Part shown: piece after piece, positions 46,864-59,617 of the stretch
Position numbering within the stretch: the stretch's first letter is position 1
Layout of the letters: every line of letters begins with the position of its first letter
Assembly (NCBI GenBank): GCA_009760885.1
Contig: CM019702.1
Coordinates: 52,675,282 to 52,739,281 of the forward strand
Source of the DNA: Achatina immaculata
Lineage: Eukaryota; Mollusca; Gastropoda; Stylommatophora; Achatinidae
DNA length: 64,000 bases
Reading direction: 5' to 3'
Program-made: the position numbers and the translations under genes
The notes under the pieces: model-generated
What the model saw: only the letters and a program-made list of their open reading frames with translations
Database searches by the model: none
Told to the model about the DNA's origin: nothing

Positions 46864-47794
46864 CTGAAAATAGTCAATAACGTCTTTATTAATTATAAAA
46901 GATGAAATGTATCGAAGTTAGAAACTATATGAAATGGAATAAATGTAAAAGCACGCTAAGACTTTTACATGAGTTAATCTTATAGTTCTGTTAATGCAAG
47001 AATTATTCCAATATGTGCTGGGTTCTTCACTTACAGTTATGATGCAAGGATTAAAACACTGAGATTGATTATTGTGTTCCTGTTATAACGTCGATATTTT
47101 AATACCGTATGTAAGTGCTCCCAAAAAGTTGATGACGTTAACAAAGTAAATGTTTAAACAGTCTTGTGTTTGCATACTTGTAACAAATGTTGTTTTTTTT
47201 TGTGAATTACAATTTTATTTAACAAATACAGAGAAATGCAGTTTCTGTAGACCTTCCATACTAAAAATTATTAATAATGAATACAATATTTAAATATAAC
47301 TTTATTTAATTTTCATGCTTGGATGATGCAGTATTGCTATGGTTTGCACTTTGTGTCAGTTCTGTGACATCAAAAATAACTATAAGGACATCGGGATCGG
47401 TTTGTGAATCATAGCCATGTATTTATCATTCAGCCTTACATGTAACAGTGTAATCTATTGCCTGTAAAGAATATTTTAAAAATCAGAGCATTATCACAGT
47501 GAATCAGCATAACCACAGCAATATGAACTCTCTGAGAGAGTATATCGTTTTTTACTATATTCATTCAACGGTTGGTGGCGTATAACTAACAATCGCAGTA
47601 GTGGCTACTGATTAAAATGCCCCAAATGAAAACAATCGGGGTCAGGTCTCCTAATACCTCCCTTCACCGCTGACTAGCACATCCAACATTATATCTGTGA
47701 ATTTGCTCCCTGGGAAAAGGCATCGAGTTGTCTTTCTTCGACATTTTAACTGATGATTAGTGTCAGTCAGAGAGACATATTATATTTAATGACA
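46864..47794. other. Receptor 2 5' intron/leader region
   Basis: Between the exon-1 acceptor and the conserved upstream module. 46.86-47.06 kb is paralogous to 63.82-64.0 kb. No other gene seen. Confidence 0.55.
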
Positions 47795-47965
47795 TACCTT
47801 ATAAGGGATACAACACAAGCTGCAATTTGTTAAGCTGAGAATGTTCTGTTAAACAGAACAGAAATACTACTTAGTCTGCTAGATCACAGAAACAGATATT
47901 TCTAACAATATATTTGTCTTCTTAATGTACCTAATCATTCCAAACCTAGACACTCTACTTAGACA
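47795..47965 (-). promoter_or_regulatory. Conserved upstream module of receptor 2 (promoter candidate)
   Basis: Counterpart of the module at 17.53 kb: core GATATTTCTAACAATAT at 47895-47911, GTTCTGTTAAACAGAAC at 47842-47858, and a palindromic CCTTATAAGG at 47797-47806. It lies 0.93 kb before the exon-1 acceptor of receptor 2. This is the most diverged of the copies. Confidence 0.4.
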
Positions 47966-49364
47966 GATGAATATTAATATGCAACAATGCATAGTCTGCA
48001 AGAGAACTATGTATGTTAATGCGTGTTAATCACTCCGATAAAATAACAAGACGAATTCTAATTTTTTATATCATATTTTGTTGTGTTTTAATACGATAAT
48101 TACACTTAATCTCTTATCGCCATTGTTATCCCTGAATGTTCTGCCACATGATACGATTTCGCTTTCCATTTAGAAAACAGTGATTCTTGGATCTGTGTAA
48201 TTACCTGAGTGACACTCATTTATATATCAGTAAATACCCATGCTATATCTTTACTCATTCATGACATACGTCAAGAACTGGTTTCATCGATATTTTATTG
48301 GGAGGACACTTCGGTCACGTTAATCTTTTTTTTACATAACTTTAACAAGACATAGAAAGCGATTATGGAGTAGACCAATGGTTGCAAAATTGCGCTGTGA
48401 TACCCATAAAATCTTGAGAAGATTTGGGAAGGGAAAGAAGTAAGCCACATGAAAATCAGCTGAGCCAAACAAAAATGCCCTTCTAAGGTATTAACTAGGA
48501 CGTGTTCTTTTAAAGAGAAAAAAGACGCTTGGAAAACTTTCATTATCCACTGGTACACTATTTATAGATACAATAAATGTCACTGACATTGTCTTTACAA
48601 ATATCTAATTCATCACTGACAATAAAATTCTATAAACATTACAGGTTCCAACAGAGATACTGAAGAGAGCCTCGACAGTTTGGTTTTTGTAACAATTTGT
48701 GCATGGAAATTGAAGCAGTAATCATACACATTTTAATGCAAATGCAATCCGCATTATGTTTATTTCAAAGGTACATGTGAAATATAAGAGATAAATGCAG
48801 GTTGCACTTTTTCACGTATTCCCTGTTTGCGTGTAGGTGGTCATAAGAAACTGCTAAAGTATTTCTTCTTTAATACATGTTGAATAGGTAAAAGATAAGT
48901 GGCAAGTTGATGTTCTTGTCTTTCTTAGATGTAGGCGACAATAATTCTGTAAAACTACGACAGATATGAAAATACGATAAATCTTTCTTAGATTTGGATG
49001 AAGACGATATGAACATGCAAAAACAAAGCAAGAAAACAGTAACAGCCACAAAAGTATCTACAACAGTGGTTGTTTCTTCTTTTAATACACTTCATTCTAT
49101 AATGGAAAAAAGTTTGAAAGTGTAAAAGAAAACTGAAAATATATTGCTGGCATTGTATCTTTGACAAGCAATATTTTCAAACTGCACCTACCCTGTGAAC
49201 AACTGTGTTAAGAACACACTTATCTCAGCATAGTGTTTGTGAGACATGGATCATAGATCTGTTTGCTTAAAAACTCTGATCTACTTCTGTAGCCCATAAA
49301 CCTGTAGCATTCAACAGTAATTGTAATTGTTATTTTTATAAAATATAACGTCAGGTTGGTGAAT
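47966..49364. other. No gene recognised
   Basis: A minus-strand frame of 87 codons at 48295-48558 is hydrophobic but matches nothing I can name. Confidence 0.4.
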
Positions 49365-52300
49365 GGATGAGGACATGGAGATCGCCGGCTTGGATGAGGA
49401 GAATCTGGTGGGAAACCAATGAATCCAGGACGCGACGAGCCTATGTGTCTTTATAACAATAGCTATCAGAATAATATAAATAAAAAAGTGCCAGCAGACT
49501 ATAGGTGGCGGGGAATGGATATCTTTGAGGGTCTCATCGGGTTCCTCATCCCAAAGTATTTGTGGAGCTGTCTCAAAGCCGTCTGGCCAATCAGCGTTCT
49601 ACGCTTGATCTGACATGGAGAAGGGGCTTACGTACAGCCATTCGAGGCTGGGAAACAAAGTTTTGGCCAGGCCAGCCTACATCACTATCTTCATGGCAGT
49701 CCCAGAAAGACCATAATCTGCCCTAGCTAGGAAAAGTGCTGAAGTCGGAGTTGCCCAGCCAAAAGGCGCATTGCAAAAATCAGGGTACCACACATTATCG
49801 CTGATGAAATGTCTCTATCTGCAGTTTTTAAACATGGTGCTCGTCCTGTGAAGACTAACCAGGCAGGTGCAGTGCCGGGCCCCCTGCCTCGAAAGAGTAC
49901 ACCTAATGCTGCTCTTAGTTCGTCTTGTGGAGACAGGAGACATGAGAGTAGAGCTACTGGTAAAAATTACAGAGCAGAAAAATGTCAAAAAGCAATAATT
50001 TAAAACAATGTAATTGAATGCTGAGAACGTTAGCAGTGTTTTAGATCAGACCGGCTGGACAGATGAAAAAGAGGAATACTCGCACTTGTTAAAAATAATA
50101 TTAGGGCATGTCAGGTGGGAGTTTACGTGGGAGGACCTGAATATCAGATGATCCATCAAAAGACCAGTAATACAGACTTTCACCTCCTTAACTATTAATG
50201 TCCTAATGACCGCCAATTTACTCTGGAAACAATCCCACATAACGAGTGACTGATGGTCTGGGGAGATTTTAACAGCCATTCCCAGAGCTGGGGCTATGGC
50301 CACATAGAAAAGAGAGGAGAGGAACTTGAGTGCTGGCAGGATGATAATGGACTTCTCCTGATCAGCCAGCCAACATTTTGCTCAAGCGCTTGGCTTACAA
50401 CCTAACACTAGATCTGGCATTTCACTCTCCAGACCTGAAGTGAAACATTACACACAGATTTCGAAAACAACTTGGAGGTAGCGACCATCGACCAGTCTTC
50501 CGGACAATAGAAATTGAACCCCTTAATATCAGTAGCCTTCTCCCCAGACGGAACTATAAAAATCAAACTGGACAATGTATACATATACCGTACAGGTATC
50601 CTGGTGGGACAGCTATCCATATAAGGTAAGGATATTAATAGCATAGTGAAGGAATTTAATGCTTGCATCCTTCAGACCGCCATGAAACAATTCTCAGAGG
50701 ACCTCGTAGGGACCATAAATCATATTTGTCTAATGAGCTGGAAAAATTTAATGATGACATGGAAACAGCCCGAAAGCAAGCCAAGGACTAGATCGTGCCA
50801 AGGACACCACAATAATTACCAACATGATAGGGCCAAATTACAGAGAGCCAAGCTACAAGCCTGGCGGGAATGTTTGAGAGAGAAAACATAGTCCCTAAAC
50901 TTTGAAATGTGGTTTATGACGGTGACACAACGGCATAATTATCAGATTCTCAACCAGAATTACTCTGTTAAGCAGAACGAAAGAACCACTCAGTCTTCAA
51001 GGTAATAAGAACAAATACTTCTAACAATATGTTACTTCCTTCTCTGTCTCGTCATGCAGAATCCTGACTATATATTTAAAGGGAAGAGCATAAAGATGGA
51101 AGGAAACTGTGGAAACTAATAAAACAGTTAAACGATGAGAGCACTGGAAGAAGTACAAAGATTACACTAATAGAGGATGGGAAAACTCTTACAGGTAAGC
51201 AAGTAGCAGATCACTTTGCTCGAATGTTTGCACAGGACTGCAACATTGATATCTATCCAGAGAAAGAGAGTACAGCGCACAGTGACCCACAGAAAGAAGA
51301 GAAACAAGGCGGATAAGTGGAGGTCATGGACGCGCCAATCACATGCAGCGAGTTAGACCTAGCAGTCAGTAAACTGAAACCAAGGAAGTCACCAGGATCA
51401 GATGGAGTGTCCAACGAAATGATCAAGAACCTGGGAATGGCAGCAGTAAGTTTAATCAATCAGTCTCACTAACTGCCTATGCATCACAAGAACGCATCGT
51501 TGACCTGAGGATAAAATGGTACCTAGAAAGTGAAAACCTTCTTGTTCCACAACAAGCAGGATTTAGACAGCAATACAGTACAGAAGATCGAATGACCTGT
51601 GTCTCTCAAGAGACTGGGGATGCATTCCAGGACAAAAACCTTAAAGATATACCTGAAGAAAGCCTTTTATAAAGTATGGAGAAAGGTCCGCTGTGGAAAC
51701 TAAGAAACTGCTATGTAAATGGAAGACTGTACAACTGGATAAAGTCCTATTTACGCAGTATAACAGCAAAAGTAGTAATGGATGAACACAAAAACCAGAA
51801 CGTACTATTGCAATATGGATGAGTCCTTTCACTTACACTATTTCTGGCATTCTTTAATGAACTCGTCAATGAACTTTCCTATTGAATCAAAGCAGCATTG
51901 TATGCAGATGATCTGATCGTGTGATGTACAGCTGAATACGTGACAGTTGCTACAAGGAGACTCCAAAGAGCAGCCAAAATCTTGACATCATGGACAAACA
52001 AATGGTGTGTAAGTATCAACGCAGAGAAACCAAGTACCACTCTGTTCACTCTCTTATCTAAACTGAAAGCAGATAAGATCTTTGAAAACGAAATATACTT
52101 AAGGATGGACCACTAACCCACTTACTTAGGAGTGACTCTTGACTCAAAACTGACCTGGAACCACTACATCAGCAGTACATAAGCAAATACAAGAAGAAAA
52201 CTAGCCATATTATGAAAACTGAGCGGGACCACATGGGGAGCTGTTGAAAGAATCCTCAAGAATGTATATCAACAAAGTATTCTACTACATTTAAAATATG

Positions 52301-53555
52301 TCTCAACAGCTTGGTGCACAGCATCAAACACTATACTACATAATCTCGACAATAAAAAAAATCAGTCAATACAGATTATCACAGGTGCCACACCAGTAGT
52401 AGAAATGAAGAAAATAGTTGATGTTCAAGTGTTAAACGATATTACAGACACAAAGGTAATAACACTGGGAGAGAAATTCCTCACTTCTGTAAGCAATCGC
52501 CTGAAGTATAGATTCAATAACCTGACACTAAGACGGCTTAAAAGAAGCAGCTTCATTCATCAGGTCATGTGTATGTGTAAGCTGATACCTGACTTTCCAA
52601 CTGTAATCGCTCCATTATCATATGTAGCAGAGCATAACCACGGAATGAAGCAGATTGTTTACAAATAACTATTCAAATGTAAGTGAAAGGTGTGCAGAAT
52701 GGTGAGATGCACAGCAGTCTTGTAAGATCAACAGCCACACTTAGTGTGCTAGATGACAAATATCCATGTGATACCCGGATACGTGTGTATACAGAGGGAT
52801 TTGCACATAATGACATAAAGAATGGAGGGGCAGGATCACATATTGAATATCCAAACAACACCGCTGACAAGATTTCCATACCCACTGGAAAATACTGCAA
52901 TAACTATGATGCAGAAGTTAGGGCAATTATTGCTGCGATTGAAAAACTATCAGACTCCAGAATTGATAAATTCCTAATAGTAATTCTCACAGATGCAAGA
53001 TCAGTATTGGAAGCTCTTCAGTGCAACAAACTACCAGACCTTAAGGATGCCTTGTCAAAAATTGGCTCACAACACAGAGTCACCTTGTAGTGGATTCCCT
53101 CCCACTGTGGGATACCAGGCAATGAGAAAGCTGACCATCTGGCCAAAGAGGACACTGAAATGGAGAAACCAGACATACTAGTCACCTATAATCAGAAGAA
53201 AAGCATGATAAAAACCTACAGGAAGCCACAAACACCACCACATGATGACTATTACATGCTAAATAGAAAGGAGGAAGTCACCATTTTCCGTCTCCGAACA
53301 GGACACAGCAAACTCCGAAGTCATAATTATACAAAATGTATTGTTGGTACTACTACTCTCATTACATGTGCCCAAGTGCCCCACACTGTGAAACTTATCC
53401 TTCAAAAGGGAACCAACTACAGGACACTGAGAAGTAATTACTGGCCCTGTGAAATCACAAAAGAAGATAAGCTCTACGGTTCCATATATGAATTACAAAA
53501 AACAAAGTGAAATTTATCCAGGAGAAAGGACTGCAGATATAGACAGACAATGCTT
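49365..53555 (+). mobile_element. LINE-E, long jockey/I-like copy with RNase H
   Basis: From 49.37 kb a leader or first-frame remnant; near 50.0 kb an endonuclease (LKIILGHVRWEF, LWGDFNSHSQSW-like, AGAMAT); from 51.09 kb a reverse transcriptase (DGRKLWKLIKQLNDE, PRKSPGSDGVSNEMI, YADDLIV region at 51.9 kb); at 52.68-53.20 kb an RNase H domain (AGSHIEYPNNTADKI, YDAEVRAIIAAIEKL, ILTDARSVLEAL, WIPSHCGIPGNEKADHLAKE) whose first acidic residue reads YTEGFA, Glu for Asp. Many stops and frameshifts. The C-terminus ends about 53.51 kb and a GAA-rich tail follows. It is interrupted at 50.9-51.09 kb by the orphan receptor upstream module. Confidence 0.82.
50909..51091 (-). repeat. Orphan copy of the receptor upstream module inside LINE-E
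   Basis: About 180 bp, roughly 90% identical over its core to the module upstream of receptor 1 (core at 51014-51030). It interrupts LINE-E: the peptide before it ends SLNFE and the one after resumes KDGRKLWKLIKQLND. No receptor exon follows. Confidence 0.6.
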
Positions 53556-53556
53556 A

Positions 53557-53557
53557 C

Positions 53558-53590
<33 letters not shown>

Positions 53591-53630
53591 AAGAAGAAGA
53601 AGATGACGAAGAAGAAGAAGCAGAAGAAAT
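53557..53630. repeat. (GAA)n tract at the LINE-E 3' end
   Basis: Imperfect GAA/GAG run ending 12 bp from the receptor 3 terminal stop codon. Confidence 0.9.
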
Positions 53631-53641
53631 TGCACCTAGAA

Positions 53642-54247
53642 CTAAGATGGATATGCTAATTTACCCTTGCAGAAGATTAAGTTAAATGTGTATTTGAATT
53701 TACCACTTCCATGATAATAAATAAAAATATTCATAGACGAATTGATTCACTGCATCAGGAGTCCAAAAGAATATATAACAATAGTTACCAACATATGTTT
53801 TCCTCCAATATAAAGATCAGGATCAAATGCAATGACCATAACCAAGATGGTAACTGGGACAAAGCAGGACATAAATAAAGTGGAGATCATCAAAACCATC
53901 TTGGCAACTTTCTCATGACGACCAGAGATGTCCTTCTGCGAAGATATCATCTTATCTTTATGCCATTTTGCTCTTATTCGAAGATTAATAAATATGATTG
54001 TAGTACAAATAATAATGACAATAAAAGCTGAAAACGGTAAAATAAAATTATTGCCGAAGAAAGAAATCTGTTCAACTAGCTCATGATTTTCAGTGGAAAT
54101 AATGCCGAAAAGAGTCTTGTTTCGTGGAAGAAAAAATGTCATGCCCAGTTTGTTGACAGCATGGACTGGGGTTTCACCCGCCATAGAAACTACGAAGACG
54201 CATATGATGGTAGCACAAATTCGTTTTGAAGTGACGATGTCTTTTAC
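53642..54247 (-). pseudogene. Receptor 3, exon 3 with in-frame TGA
   Basis: 606 nt, the same length as exon 3 of receptor 1. It starts GTA AAA GAC after TTTCAG. The only lesion is TGA at 53747-53749; reading frame and length on both sides match the paralogs, so this is not a frameshift. Confidence 0.88.
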
Positions 54248-55261
54248 CTGAAAAATAAGTGAACAACAAGTTATTAATTTATTTTTATTTATTGATTTAT
54301 TTTATATTTTGTAGAGAAAAAATGTCCTTATGTCACTTATGACAATACGTATTGGACAAGTACTTTAACTAGTGATTGTATACCTTAACATAAAATCTCT
54401 TGTGGTCAAACTGTCATAATAACCATCTGCGCATATAGATGACACACACGAGAGATTCAAATAAGTATTTTGTGAAAAAAAATTGTGAAACCGTTTTACA
54501 TAAGATTATAGCGGAAAGCAATCTAAAGCACGTGTGACAATTTTAAAAGACAAGCTAATGTTCTTTGATAATTTTGGCAAATTCTAATGCATACAAAATA
54601 CTAAAACTATTGTAATAATGAACTTTCTAATGTAAGATATTATTATGAGGTTACTATTGTATTATTATTAATAATATTATTATAGTTATGATTATTATTG
54701 ATGATTGGAATCTAGATATGAAAGTGCCAGCAGGAAGTCTAAACAGCAATTGTACACCCGGAACAATTCTTTCGTTTCATTTTCTCGACAAGAGTGAAGG
54801 TATATTCAGCTGAAGTGTTGTAAGTGACAATCGACAATCGAAGGTGTAACCAAGAGAAGTGATAGTGACAATATGTAGAGACCGTCAGAATAATATAATA
54901 TATTATCACACTAAAACATGAACTTGTTATACAATGAATATTATGAATATCAACATTTCCTTTGTTTTGTTTGTGTGATTCCTACATATGTTGTCTCATT
55001 TACATGTTCTGAAAAAACAGCCTTCCGGGTTTATTATTATACAATCTGAGAAGAGATACCTTCCCAAAATAATGAATATAAAACTGAGCAATGTTCTGTT
55101 CTAATACAAGTGTAGTGAGTGTAAATAATGGAATGCTATATAAACGCAGGTCTAAAGAATGAATGAACGAAATAAATATTCAAATCATGAAGTAATAACA
55201 CTCTGGTTCAACTAAAATCATCTCTCAACTTTCCCTTTTGTCACAAATTTCAGTTAATTTA

Positions 55262-55263
55262 TT

Positions 55264-55312
<49 letters not shown>
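55262..55312. repeat. (CA)n-(TA)n microsatellite
   Basis: A CA run passes into a TA run, in intron 2 of receptor 3. Confidence 0.92.
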
Positions 55313-55315
<3 letters not shown>

Positions 55316-55859
55316 TGTTCCTAACGAACATGACGAAAAATTGAAAAAGACAGTTTAAAAATTGTATATTGCTGAATTAAATATGATATAAACAATATTA
55401 ATTAGAAAAAAAACTGAAGTAAAGCAAATATCATACATATTAATACAGAACACAATATTTCATAAATATTCATTCATTCATTTCTTTATTCAGTATTGTG
55501 GGCCACTGCTGCTCCTTTCTTGTGATAAAAATAGTCTTCATTTCTTAGTGTTTTCTAGCCTTCTCCTGCCAGTTGTCCACCTCGAGGACACGAAGGTCTT
55601 ACTCCAGGTTGCCTTGCCTCCTGGTCTGTCTCACTGAAGTATAAGCTGTTTGTGACTGTCTATACTTGTCCACGCTCCCCACGTATCCTCACAGTCTCGG
55701 TCTGTTGTTTTTCATGTTGGTATTTTTAAAATAAATATATTTTAAATCATTAAATAATAAACTAATTCAATATTGGAATTTATATGTGGGAAGTTATTGT
55801 CATCGCTAAGAAAAACGTGATTCCTCAATGTAAAATAGTAATCGCCACAATGCTGAAAC

Positions 55860-57022
55860 AGATGTACATATGTTCAATATACAATTAATAATAGTGAAAT
55901 GTGGAGAATTTATACTGTGAATCTATAGTTATCTTTTATAGACTATTTAACGGCCTTTGAGTGTGTACAACACCAGAAACGTTTGGAAATAATGAAAACA
56001 ATAGAATTTCCAACACGCGTGATACAATTAACATCACTGCTGTATCTAGACCAACAAGCAGCAGTGAGAAACATGGTGAAACAAAAACTTGGTTTGAATT
56101 TAACAAGGGGTCGTCAGGGGTGCATATTGTCACTTTTCTTATATAATGTGTATACTAAAAACATAACGAGGAATGTTAGAGACGATAGAGACATAGAATA
56201 TTACGATGTCACAACAATTAAAGGGTATGACATATCAGAGATTAGTTATGCTGATGACAAAGTATTACTGTGCACAACACAAAAAGGAATGGAAAAAACT
56301 AATTATCTTAGTCCATAAGAATAGTGAAGAGCGAAACATCTATAAAACTAAATTGATGACAACTGACAAAACAAATAAGGCAGCTGAAATATGTATCAAT
56401 GATGAAAAATTGGAAGAAGTGGAAGGTTTTGAATATCTTGGATCACTACTAACTAATAATGGAGTTACAATGAGGGAAATTAAAAGGAGTACCTCTATCG
56501 CTCTTCAAAAAGTAAATCAACTAAATAATCTGTGGAGAGGAACAGACAGAACTACACAATTTAGATTTTTAAGGGCATGCATTTTTCCTGTTGCAAAATA
56601 TGCCTGTGAGACATGGACACTTAACAAAATAGCTGAGAAACACATAAATGCCTTTGAATGTAAATGCTACAGAAGAGTTCTTCAAATATCATGGTCACAA
56701 AAAAAGAACAAATATATCTATACTACAAGAACTTAATATTGAAGAAGGTTGGCCAGTAAAGAGGATTAAACAGAGAAACTAATATATTGTGGACACATTA
56801 AACGTCATGATAATTTAGAGAAGACCGTCATGGAATGGTATATAATGGGTAAAAGAGAGGAGGACCAAGGCCACGATGGCTACAAGACATTGTTGATAAC
56901 CTGCAAATGGATGCATCAGCAGTAGACCGTCTTGCTTACAACCGAGACTCCTACAGGAGAGCTGTTAGGAAGGCAAAGTTTCGCAAGGGACATGCAAATG
57001 TCTGGCTGACTGACTGACTGAC
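55860..57022 (+). mobile_element. LINE-A copy with (ACTG)n tail in receptor 3 intron 2
   Basis: Reverse transcriptase from the FIDY region (QGCILSLFLYNVYTKNI, SYADDKVLLCTTQ), SLLTNNGVTMREIKRSTSIA and the C-terminus, with frameshifts near 56.31 and 56.73 kb. The 3' tail is GACTGACTGACTGAC rather than (GAAT)n. Antisense to the receptor. Confidence 0.82.
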
Positions 57023-57189
57023 ATCAGATAGAAGATCCTTATATGAGATAAAGAGCAAAATAATCCAAGTCAAAATGATTTTTAAAATGTAGATCATTTT
57101 GAATTTGGACTTCAGAAAAAGATAATTCCAGTGCTACATTGAGTAAATTTTATTTTAAGGATGCGAGGCAATGTCATTCACTAATGAGG

Positions 57190-57545
57190 TACAAACTGAA
57201 TAGGAGGCCACTATAGTGTGGTTTCTTGGAAAAATCCGGCGAATACCATGGACAGAAAAGAAATCAAACAAAGCGGTTCTGAAAGCTGCTGGACTGGCAA
57301 GACATACAGGAACAAACGTCAGAAAAAGATAATCCATATTCTTAGCACTGGTTCTACGGGGAGATAAGCTAGAATACATTGTGACAGCAGAAAAGAGAGA
57401 AGGCTGAAGAGATCGAGGTAGATAGAGAGAGAAAATGCTGGACGAACTAACTAGTTGACATGGAAGAAGAACACCTGCACATGTTATACTCAGCACTCGG
57501 AGCAGGCAGTTCTGGACATGCATGAGAGCCAAGGACAGCCGGCAG
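57190..57545 (+). mobile_element. LINE C-terminal fragment (LINE-C/F type)
   Basis: Broken frames read RRIPWTEKKSNKAVLKAAGL and LEYIVTAEKREG, then a REKMLDELTS-like tail; LINE 3' region only. Confidence 0.65.
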
Positions 57546-57654
57546 GGGAACAGATATACAGATTTATTAGAGGAGAGTGGAATAGCGTGTGGACTTATTT
57601 GTTATTTCTAATATTTCATTCTTGTGATATAGGATCTCTAATTCATAAATTATC

Positions 57655-57760
57655 CTAAAGTTTCTATTTACAAAGATTTTAAGTTGTAATTCATCTTGTT
57701 TTGTAGTGTTCCATTTTTCTGAATCATATAGAAGAACTCGTTTTCCTTATTAATTAGAGA
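57655..57760 (-). mobile_element. Short LINE fragment
   Basis: The minus strand reads RVLLYDSEKWNTTKQDELQL-like residues found near the C-terminus of LINE polyproteins. Confidence 0.45.
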
Positions 57761-57864
57761 GAAATGTGCTATTTTTATAACATATAACGAGAAAACAATG
57801 TATTTAGCCATAGTAGTCACATTTACATTGTTAACCTTTCCGAAATCGTTAAATGCATGCTAAC

Positions 57865-58079
57865 CTGTAAAGGCAATATGATGCACAAACACCTCTCCAG
57901 AGTGATTATCGCTGTGATCCAACTGCTCACCCGTGAAAAGGTAAGATGTGGTACAGAACCTGTCAAATAACTAACTCCGAATACATCTAAAGGTACATCA
58001 GCGTTTTTGAAGGCGGGAGTCAAGCAGATGTTGGTCCACAACTGTGTTATTAGACACCCTAGATCAGATATTGACAGAC
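57865..58079 (-). CDS. Receptor 3, coding exon 2 (TM2-TM3)
   Basis: 215 nt with ATAG acceptor and GTTAG donor. It codes GLSISDLGCLI through ERCLCIILPLQ, with no lesion. Confidence 0.88.
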
Positions 58080-59617
58080 CTATGTTTGGACAGCAAAGCG
58101 AACGCATTAGCTGCATAGAATATGACAGTTTGGTTTATGAACAAAGCCACATGACAAATGCTTATTTGAAAATATAAACAACTAGCAGTTCTGTTATAAA
58201 CTGACATCTGTCAAATATTGTAATGAAAGTAGTTGTAGCTTTGGTTTTGATATATGCTGTATACAAACATGAATACTCAAAACAGTGTATTTTACATATA
58301 TAATATTTGAATACCTTACCTACCGTATCATCACCAGTATAATTACCATATCTTGCTAGAGAGCATTGGCTCTCATGTATCTCTAGAGATCCCCGTGATA
58401 TATTATAAATGTCAACTGTTGCTGCTTTTTATCGTGTCATTAGAATTTGCATTGTTTTTTTTTGTTTGTTTTTAATTTTTAACCAGAGAATTACTTTACC
58501 TCTATTACTTATTATCATCACTCATACTGGTTTTAAACATTCCCTATAGTATTATATTCCTATGACTGTGTACCGTTGTTTTCTTGCGGGATAAGTTATA
58601 TTTATTTCTTTATTGACAGTCTTTGCTACTATTAATACTACTCTAAGACAACATCTCTTTCTATTTTAAACTTTGTTGTGCTCTTTTCTAGTGTTTTATA
58701 AATAAATTATAACAGAGTCAAATAGGTTCGATATTGCACTTTATGTTATTCAATGAAAAGGGTGCATTACAAAGTGACTTCTTGATTGCTCAGGTGCATT
58801 TTCTTTTTTGACATTATATGTGTTTCCATGTATTTGATTGCACGAGCTTGTATCCAGACTTTAAATGTATTTGAACATTGACTTCAGGTGTATTCTTCTT
58901 TCATGATAAAAACATCGCTTAGCTGTTTCTCTCTCGTTTCTAGTGTGTCTTCTCCTGTCTCGTTTCTTGCATAGATCTCAGTGTTGACGAGACGTCTTGA
59001 TAGGACGAGGCGATTAAATTTTATGCTGTTTTTATTAACTTTTATTAACTTATATTTTCTTATCTCCTACAGAGGGGGAAGTTTGGGTCTAGTTTTCTCA
59101 AAGAGCAGATCAGTGATCAATCACTATACGTGATTTTGTGTGTTACCATTTATTGTTACTGTTCGTATTTGATAGACATTTAATTCCTGTTGGCTCTCTC
59201 TTATTGCTAACATTTCGTGGTTCGTACATTTTCCACCTGTCTTCATTAAGGACATTGCGGTCTTTTGTCTATCTTTATCATTTCTTTGAAATGATCACTT
59301 AAGAAATGATCTTTGAAAACATAGACATTTTTTTCACGCTGGTTGTAAAATAATATATACATTACAGAAAACCTTGGATCATTATCAAAATTCTTTAGTT
59401 ACAAGAGCAACCCATATTCCTTTTTATTTATTATCTCATGTATAACAAATGAACTAATAACAATACAGAAATCCAAAATTGTACTAAAGAAAGAAGCTAA
59501 ATAAACTATCTAGGTAGTATAATCATTACTCCTGTACAACATCCGACAGTTAAACAACACGTTATTAATTAATTAACTCAACTGGCTCAGATATGTACTG
59601 CCAATCTTAAAGCTTAC
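58080..59617. other. Receptor 3 intron 1: no insertion recognised
   Basis: The shortest first intron of the three genes (1.54 kb) and the only one without a visible mobile element. Confidence 0.6.

Noticed and set aside
48295..48558. 87-codon hydrophobic minus-strand frame as a receptor exon
   Set aside because: No receptor motif, no matching splice sites and no counterpart upstream of the other receptors.
52683..53160. Host RNase H gene
   Set aside because: It follows reverse-transcriptase sequence collinearly and is broken; it is the C-terminal domain of LINE-E.
53560..53685. Acidic/basic repeat peptide gene
   Set aside because: The residues come from an imperfect (GAA)n tract at a LINE 3' end.
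53747..54184. Receptor 3 exon 3 as a frameshifted gene
   Set aside because: The frame continues unchanged after the TGA and matches receptor 2 codon for codon; it is one nonsense codon, not an indel.
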